Origin: Lachnospiraceae bacterium | GTDB taxonomy: Bacteria > Bacillota > Clostridia > Lachnospirales > Lachnospiraceae | NCBI GenBank assembly: GCA_900764225.1 | Contig: CAAFNG010000173.1 | Location: 1-10,776 of the forward strand | Reading direction: 5' to 3' | Length of the DNA stretch: 10,776 nt | In this document: piece after piece, positions 1 through 6,493 of the stretch | How positions within the stretch are numbered: position 1 is the stretch's first letter | Layout of the letters: each line of letters opens with the position of its first letter | The notes under the pieces: generated by a model | The model's input: the letters and a program-made list of their open reading frames with translations, nothing else | Database searches by the model: none | Told to the model about the DNA's origin: nothing | Translations under genes and position numbers: made by a program

Positions 1-32
1 CTCGTGGGCTCGGAGATGTGTATAAGAGACAG
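1..32 (+). other. Nextera (Tn5) sequencing adapter remnant
   Basis: Bases 14-32 read AGATGTGTATAAGAGACAG, the 19-base Tn5 mosaic end. Bases 1-13 read CTCGTGGGCTCGG, the 3' part of the 15-base tail of the read-2 Nextera transposase oligo, with only its first two bases missing. A natural Tn5/IS50 end would not be joined to this synthetic tail, so this is library adapter left on a contig end. It also places an in-frame TAA (23-25) ahead of the first gene, making a truncated gene look complete. Genomic sequence starts at about base 33. Confidence 0.97.
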
Positions 33-376
33 GTATTACCATGCGGATTCTGTCGATCATTATAACCGTTATTTTATACGGAAGAATGATAGAGATTTAC
101 CTTTATACTTCCATAGCACCAATTCCGTTTGCCACCATGACCAATAAGGAATGGGGCAATATCGGAAACAACTATTTAAAAGGCTTGTTCGCACTGGCAT
201 TTCAGGGATTCTTCATGATGGTCTGTGTGGGAATTTATGCAGTTTTAGTAAATGCAATGACCATATCCAGTGACCTTCATGCAGCAATGTTTTCAGTAGC
301 GGCTTATACCGTGATTCTTGCATTTTCATTATTCAAGACCGGAAGCCTTAGCAAATCAATATTCAATGCCCACTAA
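33..376 (+). CDS. VirB6/TrbL-like conjugal transfer membrane protein (CD1112 family), 5'-truncated
   Basis: This is the C-terminal part of a polytopic inner-membrane component of the conjugative type IV secretion channel. The reading frame is open from the first genomic bases, with codons from base 35, and stops at TAA 374-376. The ATG at 41 has no ribosome site in front of it, only adapter, so I read it as an internal methionine. About 113 residues remain. They are strongly hydrophobic, with about three membrane segments, and carry the stretch IEIYLYTSIAPIPFATMTN followed by an LKGLFALAFQGFF segment, typical of the end of VirB6/TrbL-like proteins in Tn1549-type elements. Full-length members are roughly 280-300 residues, so more than half is missing beyond the contig end. 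The PrgI gene follows 22 bases downstream, the usual neighbour. The family call is from memory of the sequence type; the truncation is seen directly. Confidence 0.85.
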
Positions 377-398
377 CGGGCAGGAAAGGAGCACATAC

Positions 399-863
399 AT
401 GGCGTATGTACCAGTACCCAAAGACCTTACAAAGGTCAAAACAAAAGTAGCGTTAAATCTGACAAAGCGGCAGTTGATTTTCTTTTCACTTGCCGCAGTT
501 GTGGGAATTCCGTTTTATCTGTTCATGAGAAAACCAATCGGTTCCAGTATCGCAGCCATCCTGATGGTAACGATCATGCTTCCGTTTTTCTTCATGGCAA
601 TGTATGAAAAAGACGGTCTTCCCTTTGAAAAAGTGGTGGCAAATATCATTCGACAGAAGTTTATCTGTCCGGCAGTAAGACCATATAAGACAGAAAATTT
701 TTATCAGGAGATTTCCACCCTTGTGAAAAAGGAGGGTGTGCCGGATGGCAAAAAAGACAAAGCAGGAGGCTCAGCAGGAGCGTCTGTCCCTGGCGGAAAA
801 AAGAAACCGTCAGGAAAGAAGAAACAAAAAAAGCAGAAAAGAAAGAGAACAGGAAAAGCGTAG
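399..863 (+). CDS. PrgI-family conjugal transfer membrane protein
   Basis: This 154-residue protein is a small membrane component of Gram-positive conjugative type IV secretion systems, encoded between the VirB6-like and VirB4-like genes as in related ICEs. The start at ATG 399 is preceded by AGGAAAGGA (382-390) at good spacing; the longer frame upstream from 318 overlaps virB6 and lacks such a site. The N-terminus MAYVPVPKDLTKVKTKV is family-typical. Two membrane segments follow at about residues 26-43 and 48-68, then a short soluble region that includes the PFEKVVANIIRQKF stretch. Residues 116-154 form a very basic Lys/Gly-rich tail, and this part is encoded in the 119 bases shared with virB4 in another frame. 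The tail makes the protein longer than its conserved core needs. It probably sits near VirB4 at the cytoplasmic face, which is inference from context. Family call is firm; the molecular role is not well defined. Confidence 0.9.
   Translation: MAYVPVPKDLTKVKTKVALNLTKRQLIFFSLAAVVGIPFYLFMRKPIGSSIAAILMVTIMLPFFFMAMYEKDGLPFEKVVANIIRQKFICPAVRPYKTENFYQEISTLVKKEGVPDGKKDKAGGSAGASVPGGKKKPSGKKKQKKQKRKRTGKA
729..735 (+). promoter_or_regulatory. Ribosome binding site of virB4, inside the PrgI-family gene
   Basis: AAGGAGG at 729-735 stands nine bases before ATG 745. It decides the VirB4 start in favour of ATG 745 over the in-frame GTG at 736, which directly abuts this site and would leave no spacing. The site also codes for Lys-Glu-Gly residues in the PrgI-family protein, so translation of the two genes is likely coupled. 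Confidence 0.8.
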
Positions 864-3201
864 GAAGAAGCAGGAACGGGATCGTAGGAAACAGAAAAAC
901 ATTCCTACAACTGCACAGCAGAGTATTCCGTATATTCGGATGCTGCAGGATGGTATCTGCCAGGTGACAAAGACCTTTTTCTCTAAGACAATTCAGTTTT
1001 ATGACATCAATTATCAGCTGGCTTTAAATGAGGATAAGACCACGATATTTGAGAATTACTGTGATTTTTTAAATTACTTTGATTCTTCCATCAGTGTGCA
1101 GCTGTCCTTTATCAATCAGCAGGTGGATGTGGCTGAATTTGAGAAAAGTATTGATATTCCGGATCAGAACGATGACTTCAATGCCATTCGTGAGGAGTAC
1201 CGGACCATGTTAAAAAATCAGCTTTCCAAGGGAAACAATGGTCTGGTGAAAACCAAGTATATCACTTTTGGAATCGAAGCAGAAAGCCTGAAGGTGGCAA
1301 GACCAAGGCTTGAAAGGATTGAAGCCGATATTCTGAACAACTTTAAAGTTCTGGGAGCACAGGCACATTCCTTAAATGGTCTGGAGCGACTGGAGATTCT
1401 GTATCATGTGTTCAACCAGGATCGGATTGAACCATTTAAGTTCCAGTACAAGATGCTGCCGGAAACAGGATTAAAGACCAAAGACTTTATTGCACCAACT
1501 TCCTTTAACTTTTCCAAGAATCAGACATTTCTGATGGGAAAGCCCATGGGAAGCGTGAGTTATCTGCAGATCCTGGCACCGGAGCTTACAGACCGGATGC
1601 TTGCAGATTTCCTGGATGTGGATGACAGCATCAATGTCAATATTCATATCCAGTCCATTGACCAGAGTTCTGCGATCAAGATGATCAAGAGCAAGATTTC
1701 AGATTTGGATAAGATGAAGATTGAAGAGCAGAAGCGGGCGGTACGTTCCGGGTATGACATGGATGTGCTTCCATCGGATCTTGTGACCTACGGGGAAGAA
1801 GCAAAGAATCTGCTGGAAGATTTACAGTCCAGAAATGAGCGTATGTTTCTTGTGACAGTGTTGGTGATGAATACCGCAAAGAAGCGTCAGAAGCTGGATA
1901 ACAATATCTTCCAGGTACAGGGTATCGCACAAAAATACAACTGTTCCTTAAAACAGCTGGACTATCAGCAGGAAGCAGCATTGATGTCCTGTATTCCACT
2001 GGGAGTCAATCGAATTGAGATTCAGAGAGGGCTTACCACATCGGCAACAGCGATCTTTGTGCCATTTACGACACAGGAACTGTTCCAGGAAGGGGAAGCT
2101 CTTTATTATGGATTGAATGCATTATCCAACAACATGATTATGGTTGACCGGAAGCGTCTGAAGAACCCGAATGGACTGATTCTTGGTACACCTGGTTCCG
2201 GTAAATCCTTCTCAGCAAAAAGAGAAATTACGAACTGTTTCCTGATTACGGAGGACGATATTATTATTTGTGATCCAGAAGCCGAGTATTATCCACTGGT
2301 GCAGGCACTGCACGGACAGGTCATCCGGATTTCACCGGTATCAGACCAGTATATCAATCCGATGGATCTGAACCTGAATTATTCAGAGGAAGATAATCCG
2401 CTGTCCTTAAAGGCAGATTTTATTCTGTCCCTGTGTGAACTGATTGTCGGTGGAAAGAATGGACTGGAACCGGTAGAAAAGACGATCATTGACCGTTGTG
2501 TGCGGCTGGTCTATCAGGAATATCTCGCTGATCCGGTGCCAGAGAAGATGCCGATACTGGAGGATTTATATAATCTGTTGCGGAAACAGGAAGAGCCGGA
2601 AGCACAGCGTCTGGCAACTTCATTGGAGATTTACGTTACAGGTTCCCTAAATGTATTTAATCATCGCACAAATGTGGACATCAACAACCGTATCGTATGT
2701 TTTGATATCAAGGAGCTTGGAAAACAGCTGAAGAAGATCGGGATGCTGATTGTGCAGGACCAGGTATGGAACCGAGTGACGATCAACCGTTCCGCTCATA
2801 AATCCACCCGTTACTATGTGGATGAATTCCATCTTCTCTTAAAAGAAGAACAGACAGCAGCCTACAGCGTGGAAATCTGGAAGCGATTCCGTAAATGGGG
2901 CGGTATTCCGACAGGAATTACCCAGAACATTAAGGATCTTTTAGCTTCCAGGGAAATCGAGAATATTTTTGAAAACTCTGATTTTATCTATATGCTCAAC
3001 CAGGCATCCGGTGACAGGCAGATTCTGGCTAAACAGTTGAATATTTCACCAACCCAGCTGTCTTATGTAACCAACAGTAATGAGGGTGAAGGACTTCTGT
3101 TCTATGGAAATGTGATTATTCCGTTTGTAGACAGATTCCCGAAGAATTCCCTTTATAAGATTATGACAACCCGCCCGGAGGAAACAGCCGAAGCAGGGTA
3201 A
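745..3201 (+). CDS. VirB4-like conjugal transfer ATPase (CD1110 family)
   Basis: This 818-residue protein is the cytoplasmic ATPase that powers assembly of, and transfer through, the conjugative type IV secretion channel. The P-loop GTPGSGKS is at residues 481-488, with K487 and S488 as the nucleotide-binding residues. The Walker B region is YYVDEFHLLL with D693-E694. A conserved ICDPEAEYYPL stretch lies between them, and an ITQNIKDLL stretch follows, as in VirB4/TraE/TrbE-like ATPases. The first 50 residues are almost all Lys, Arg, Glu and Gln and form a charged arm; the region to about residue 440 is the family's N-terminal domain; the RecA-like motor occupies the rest. Length is normal for the Tn1549-type family (about 800). 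The start overlaps the PrgI-family gene by 119 bases, and the DUF3789 gene begins 18 bases after the stop. All ATPase motifs look intact. Confidence in VirB4-like is very high; the CD1110 subfamily is inferred from neighbours. Confidence 0.96.
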   Translation: MAKKTKQEAQQERLSLAEKRNRQERRNKKSRKEREQEKRRKKQERDRRKQKNIPTTAQQSIPYIRMLQDGICQVTKTFFSKTIQFYDINYQLALNEDKTTIFENYCDFLNYFDSSISVQLSFINQQVDVAEFEKSIDIPDQNDDFNAIREEYRTMLKNQLSKGNNGLVKTKYITFGIEAESLKVARPRLERIEADILNNFKVLGAQAHSLNGLERLEILYHVFNQDRIEPFKFQYKMLPETGLKTKDFIAPTSFNFSKNQTFLMGKPMGSVSYLQILAPELTDRMLADFLDVDDSINVNIHIQSIDQSSAIKMIKSKISDLDKMKIEEQKRAVRSGYDMDVLPSDLVTYGEEAKNLLEDLQSRNERMFLVTVLVMNTAKKRQKLDNNIFQVQGIAQKYNCSLKQLDYQQEAALMSCIPLGVNRIEIQRGLTTSATAIFVPFTTQELFQEGEALYYGLNALSNNMIMVDRKRLKNPNGLILGTPGSGKSFSAKREITNCFLITEDDIIICDPEAEYYPLVQALHGQVIRISPVSDQYINPMDLNLNYSEEDNPLSLKADFILSLCELIVGGKNGLEPVEKTIIDRCVRLVYQEYLADPVPEKMPILEDLYNLLRKQEEPEAQRLATSLEIYVTGSLNVFNHRTNVDINNRIVCFDIKELGKQLKKIGMLIVQDQVWNRVTINRSAHKSTRYYVDEFHLLLKEEQTAAYSVEIWKRFRKWGGIPTGITQNIKDLLASREIENIFENSDFIYMLNQASGDRQILAKQLNISPTQLSYVTNSNEGEGLLFYGNVIIPFVDRFPKNSLYKIMTTRPEETAEAG

Positions 3202-3219
3202 TACAGGAGGAGTAAAACA

Positions 3220-3330
3220 ATGTTACAGGTAATTTCATATGGATTGACATTTTGTGGCGGTGCTGTATTTGGCATCGCTATTCTCTGTTTATTACAGGCA
3301 GGGAAAGGGTATCCGAAGAAGGAGGAGTAA
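3220..3330 (+). CDS. DUF3789-like single-span membrane microprotein
   Basis: A 36-residue coding sequence starts at ATG 3220 behind a strong AGGAGGAG site (3205-3212) and ends at TAA 3328-3330. The peptide has one membrane segment at about residues 4-25 (VISYGLTFCGGAVFGIAIL), then CLLQAGK and a short charged end (PKKEE). This layout, a glycine-containing span followed by a Leu-rich x-x-AGK exit, fits the DUF3789 proteins encoded at this place in Tn1549-type elements. Its function is unknown; from its position it may be a small accessory subunit of the membrane channel or of the neighbouring wall hydrolase. The last codons (AAGAAGGAGGAG) double as the ribosome site of the next gene, which starts three bases after its stop. 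The ideal ribosome site, tight packing and membrane segment argue that it is real. It is short enough that automatic gene callers often miss it. Confidence 0.8.
   Translation: MLQVISYGLTFCGGAVFGIAILCLLQAGKGYPKKEE
3319..3327 (+). promoter_or_regulatory. Ribosome binding site supporting a GTG start of the wall-hydrolase gene
   Basis: AAGGAGGAG, inside the end of the DUF3789-like gene, lies about eight bases before GTG 3334. The nearest in-frame ATG (3349) would be about 22 bases away, so GTG 3334 is preferred. The overlap with the upstream coding end suggests coupled translation. Confidence 0.7.
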
Positions 3331-3333
3331 TCA

Positions 3334-6150
3334 GTGGCAGAACAGAGAATGAAAGTCAGGGATAAGAAAGTCCAGAAAATGACCAAGGATGGTCTGGTGG
3401 AAGAAAACCTGACGGATAAATCTTCTGTTCGTGTCAGTAACCGTGCCAGTGATGTGCAGATGGGAAGAAAACAGGGGGAAAAAGAAGAAAACCTTGTGGA
3501 TAAGTCTCCCCGCCAGTCTGAACGGAGTGGGAAAAATATTCGTCCCTCTGTGCAAAAATCCAGAGATGCACCGGAACTGATACGGGCAGAGAAGCAAAGT
3601 GAGGATCTTGGACAGAGTAGAAAACAGCAAAATAGAAAAAGAATCCGTGCTGAAGTCGGAAAAGAATCCAGACTTGCAGAAAAATCCGAAGCCGGACAGT
3701 CAGGGAGACTGAAAGAAAAACGTGCGGATCTATCAGAAAACAGAGGAGACAGCCGGAGAAATCAGACCGGTGGTAGCAAAAAGCCAAAACAAAAACAGCG
3801 TTTGAAGTTTGCTTATGAGGAAACTGGTGCTTCTGTGAAAAATGATAAAGATATGGAGAAATTGAACCAGATGGATACGGATGGAGTCAATTTCCGACAT
3901 CAGAAACAGAAGGAAAAAGCCAAAAAGTTTTCTTATGAGGAAGCAAAAAAGAAGAAGGAAGCAAAGCAGCATTCCAAGAAGGCACAGGTCTATCAGGCAA
4001 ATGATGGAGAAGCTCCTGGAAAGAAGAAATCCCGCTTGAAGTTTGGCGAAGGGGAATCTGTGAAAACAGAAAAAACTTCTGTTGTCAAGAAAGCAGGAAG
4101 TGCAGCTTCCGCAGCATTGCACCGTGAGATCAGCAAAAATGAAGACGATAATGCGGCGGTAGAAGGTGCCCATAAGTTAGAAGAAAGCGGCGAAGGTGTT
4201 TACCGGCTGGAACAGAGAAGTGCCAGACGCAGGAAACAGAGGGCATTCAGAAAAAGAAGCAGACTTGAAAGACAGGAAGAGAAACAGACACAGGCGGCAG
4301 CCCGTCAGGAACAGAAGAAACTGAAAAAACAGATTCAGAAGCAACAGATCAAACGGGATTATGCCAAAGCGAAGCGAAGTGAACAGACAGTAGGAACAGC
4401 TACAAAAGGTACGATTGATTATATCAAGAAGATTGGCGGCAAAGTCACCAACTTTTTTAAAGAAAACCGGAAGGTGTATATCAGTGTAGCAGTTCTGATC
4501 GGATTGATGTTTCTGATTATAACGAATGTCACGTCTTGCTCTGCAGTGTTTTTACAAAATGTGATCACTTATACCGGAACCAGTTATCTGTCATCGGATC
4601 AGGCAATCCGGGAAGCGGAACTGTATTACACACAGCTGGAAGCTAATCTGCAGGAGTGGATCAACAATATGGAATCTGAAGAACCAGGACATGAGGAATA
4701 CCGATATAACATCGGACCTATTGAGCATGATCCGTTTATCCTGATTAGTTATCTGTCTGCAAAGTATGAAGAATTTACTTTTGAACAGGTCAAGCCGGAG
4801 CTGGACGCCTTGTTTGCAGAGCAATATCATTTAACTACTGAAGCAGTCAATGAGACTGTAACGGAGACAGCAACAGTAAGAGTTGGAGAATCTTTGGGAC
4901 AGGTTGTGACCAGTGGATATTGTAACTGTCCAATCTGTTGTGGTATTTGGAGCGGAGGACCGACTGCCAGTGGAGCATATCCAACTGCCAATCATACCTT
5001 AGCGGTAGATGCTTCCAATCCGTTTGTTCCAATGGGAACAAAGGTAGTTATGAATGGTGTCGAATATACCGTAGAAGATACCGGAGCTTTCGCAAGATAC
5101 GGTGTACAATTTGATGTCTTTTATGATAGTCATGCGGCAGCATCTGCACATGGACATCAGACATGGGAATGTTATCTGGCAGATGATAATGGAAGCAATG
5201 AAGTGGAAGTGACCAGGACAAGAGATGTAGATGTGCTGAATGTCACCTTAAATAGTGGAAACCTGATGTCAATCTGTCAGGACAGGTTGGGATTTTTCCA
5301 GAAAGAACTGTTCAGTGCCTACAACGATACCAAAGGCAACCTGCAGATGTTTGCAACACCGGTTGATTTTAACTGGTATTCCAGTGTGACCAGCTATTAT
5401 GGATATCGGATTCATCCAATATCAGGAGCAAATCAGTTACACAATGGTATGGATATCGGAGCACCGGAAGGGACAAAAGTAATGGCAGGGCTGACCGGAA
5501 CGGTTACAACTTCTGCTTATAACGACAGCTATGGCAATTATGTTGTAATCAAGGACAGTAAAGGCTATGAACTGCGGTATGCACATTTAAGCAGCCGGAG
5601 TGTATCTGCAGGTGCATCCGTCACGAAAGGTGATGAGATCGGTCTTGTAGGAAATACCGGAAATTCTACAGGAAGCCATCTTCACATTGAACTTTTGAAA
5701 AATGGAGAGCGGTTAAACCCGATCTTTTATCTGGAAACAGGAGAAGGGACAGGCTTTGGTGGTAATGAATATACCAGTGAAGCAGCGCAACGTTTACTGG
5801 AAGAGGCTGCAAAATATCTTGGAACACCGTATGTGTGGGGCGGATATTCCCCAAGTGGATTCGATTGTTCCGGATTTGTCAGCTACTGTCTGGTTCATTC
5901 CGGGGTAAGAAATACGGGAAGGCTGACTGCACAGGGACTGTACAACATTTGTACGCCAGTATCCCAGTCAGAAGCACAGCCAGGAGATCTGATCTTCTTT
6001 ACCGGAACCTACGATGCAGGAGAACCAGTAACGCATATTGGAATCTATGTGGGCAATGGTCAGATGATCCATTGTGGGCATCCGGTTCAGTACACGTCCA
6101 TCAACTCTCCATACTGGCAGAGCCATTTCTATGGATTCGGGCGATGGTAA
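3334..6150 (+). CDS. Membrane-anchored triple-domain cell-wall hydrolase (CD1108 family: 3D + M23 + NlpC/P60)
   Basis: This 938-residue protein most likely opens peptidoglycan for the conjugation channel. Residues 1-375 are hydrophilic and Lys/Arg/Glu-rich with short internal repeats, and should be cytoplasmic. One membrane segment spans about 381-400, so the rest faces outward. A linker runs to about 520. The 3D domain (about 520-615) has a YCNCPICCG motif (C530, C532, C535, C536), D582 in DTG, and D594, D598, H600 in FDVFYDSH. The M23 peptidase (about 680-800) has HNGMD with H703 and D707, H751 in the YAHLS stretch, and HLHIE with H782 and H784. The NlpC/P60 domain (about 815-938) has C845 in DCSGF, H901 in THIGIY and H913. 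All expected catalytic or metal residues are present, so both peptidases look active. The protein starts with GTG, lies between VirB4/DUF3789 and DUF4315/CD1107, and matches the CD1108 family layout. Substrate bonds cannot be read from sequence. Confidence 0.93.
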   Translation: MAEQRMKVRDKKVQKMTKDGLVEENLTDKSSVRVSNRASDVQMGRKQGEKEENLVDKSPRQSERSGKNIRPSVQKSRDAPELIRAEKQSEDLGQSRKQQNRKRIRAEVGKESRLAEKSEAGQSGRLKEKRADLSENRGDSRRNQTGGSKKPKQKQRLKFAYEETGASVKNDKDMEKLNQMDTDGVNFRHQKQKEKAKKFSYEEAKKKKEAKQHSKKAQVYQANDGEAPGKKKSRLKFGEGESVKTEKTSVVKKAGSAASAALHREISKNEDDNAAVEGAHKLEESGEGVYRLEQRSARRRKQRAFRKRSRLERQEEKQTQAAARQEQKKLKKQIQKQQIKRDYAKAKRSEQTVGTATKGTIDYIKKIGGKVTNFFKENRKVYISVAVLIGLMFLIITNVTSCSAVFLQNVITYTGTSYLSSDQAIREAELYYTQLEANLQEWINNMESEEPGHEEYRYNIGPIEHDPFILISYLSAKYEEFTFEQVKPELDALFAEQYHLTTEAVNETVTETATVRVGESLGQVVTSGYCNCPICCGIWSGGPTASGAYPTANHTLAVDASNPFVPMGTKVVMNGVEYTVEDTGAFARYGVQFDVFYDSHAAASAHGHQTWECYLADDNGSNEVEVTRTRDVDVLNVTLNSGNLMSICQDRLGFFQKELFSAYNDTKGNLQMFATPVDFNWYSSVTSYYGYRIHPISGANQLHNGMDIGAPEGTKVMAGLTGTVTTSAYNDSYGNYVVIKDSKGYELRYAHLSSRSVSAGASVTKGDEIGLVGNTGNSTGSHLHIELLKNGERLNPIFYLETGEGTGFGGNEYTSEAAQRLLEEAAKYLGTPYVWGGYSPSGFDCSGFVSYCLVHSGVRNTGRLTAQGLYNICTPVSQSEAQPGDLIFFTGTYDAGEPVTHIGIYVGNGQMIHCGHPVQYTSINSPYWQSHFYGFGRW
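3400..4056 (+). repeat. Degenerate short repeats in the cytoplasmic arm of the wall hydrolase
   Basis: Two repeat types are visible in the protein. EENLTDKS (residues 23-30) recurs as EENLVDKS (51-58). RLKFAYEE (156-163) recurs as KKFSYEE (197-203) and RLKFGEGE (234-241), each inside Lys/Arg-rich surroundings and about 40 residues apart. The copies have diverged at DNA level, so these are kept peptide motifs rather than fresh tandem duplications. They could be short linear docking sites for another transfer protein, but that is inference. Confidence 0.6.
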
Positions 6151-6156
6151 GGAAAA

Positions 6157-6176
6157 GGGCGGTATAACAGCCGCCC
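6157..6176 (+). promoter_or_regulatory. GC-rich intercistronic hairpin before the DUF4315 gene
   Basis: GGGCGGT (6157-6163) pairs with GCCGCCC (6170-6176), seven pairs with one T-G wobble at the loop and a six-base loop ATAACA. It sits in the 40-base gap between the hydrolase stop and the DUF4315 start. No T-run follows; instead the AAAGGAG ribosome site (6179-6185) comes directly after the stem and stays unpaired. This is more like an mRNA-stability or translation-tuning structure than a terminator. Confidence 0.5.
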
Positions 6177-6190
6177 GGAAAGGAGAAGAG

Positions 6191-6493
6191 ATGAAAAGTC
6201 TTGAAAAAGCAACGGCAGATTATGAGAAAGCCAAGGAAAAAATGGAAGCATCTAAAGCCAGATATGAAGCAGATTTAAAGCGGTTCAAGGCTGCGGAGAT
6301 TGCAAAAACAGAAGCAGAAAATCTGGAAATTGTAAGAATTATCCGTGCAATGGATATGAGTATTCCGGAATTGGAAGCTTTTAAAAAGAAAATGAAAAAT
6401 GAGTTGCCCGGCAGGGTAGAAATACAGAAGGAGGAAATAAAAGCCGATGATGAATCTGGAAAAAATGAAACAGAAGAAGAGAACAAATACTAA
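6191..6493 (+). CDS. DUF4315 family coiled-coil protein
   Basis: The start at ATG 6191 follows AAAGGAG (6179-6185) closely. The longer frame from 6074 overlaps the hydrolase gene and is not supported. The 100-residue product is soluble with no membrane segment. Residues 1-45 are a predicted coiled coil rich in Lys, Glu and Ala. A conserved-looking KTEAENLEIVRIIRAMDMSI stretch continues into PELEAF, the DUF4315 signature as I recall it: acidic/amide turn, then a short helix ending in a Pro-Glu-Leu cap. The tail is acidic (DDESGKNETEEENKY). DUF4315 proteins lie next to CD1107/DUF4366 genes in Tn1549-type elements and have no established biochemical activity. The end of this gene overlaps the CD1107-type gene by 47 bases, so the two are probably made in step and may form a complex, which is inference. 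Family confidence is good; function unknown. Confidence 0.85.
   Translation: MKSLEKATADYEKAKEKMEASKARYEADLKRFKAAEIAKTEAENLEIVRIIRAMDMSIPELEAFKKKMKNELPGRVEIQKEEIKADDESGKNETEEENKY
6428..6434 (+). promoter_or_regulatory. Ribosome binding site of the CD1107-type gene, inside the DUF4315 gene
   Basis: AAGGAGG at 6428-6434 encodes part of Gln-Lys-Glu-Glu-Ile in the DUF4315 protein. It lies 12 bases before ATG 6447 and 15 before the next in-frame ATG 6450. Spacing is on the long side, which favours the first of the two methionines. Confidence 0.6.

Noticed and set aside
1..32. Natural Tn5/IS50 end or transposon insertion
   Set aside because: The mosaic end is joined to the synthetic Nextera read-2 tail and lies exactly at the window edge; no transposase or second end is present.
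318..398. Longer N-terminus for the PrgI-family protein from ATG 318
   Set aside because: It would overlap the VirB6 gene and lacks a ribosome site, while ATG 399 has one and gives the family-typical MAYVPVPKDL start.
748..757. Programmed ribosomal frameshift from the PrgI-family gene into virB4 at a run of six A
   Set aside because: A -1 slip at this run would not enter the VirB4 frame (a +1 shift would be needed), and virB4 has its own well-spaced AAGGAGG and ATG.
736..3201. VirB4 starting at GTG 736
   Set aside because: That GTG directly abuts the AAGGAGG site, leaving no spacing; ATG 745 is nine bases away and gives the usual MAKK-type start.
5835..6167. 110-residue plus-strand frame within the NlpC/P60 domain
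   Set aside because: It is out of frame with conserved catalytic residues of a real domain and has low-quality composition (many Arg, Ser, Cys), so it is a shadow.
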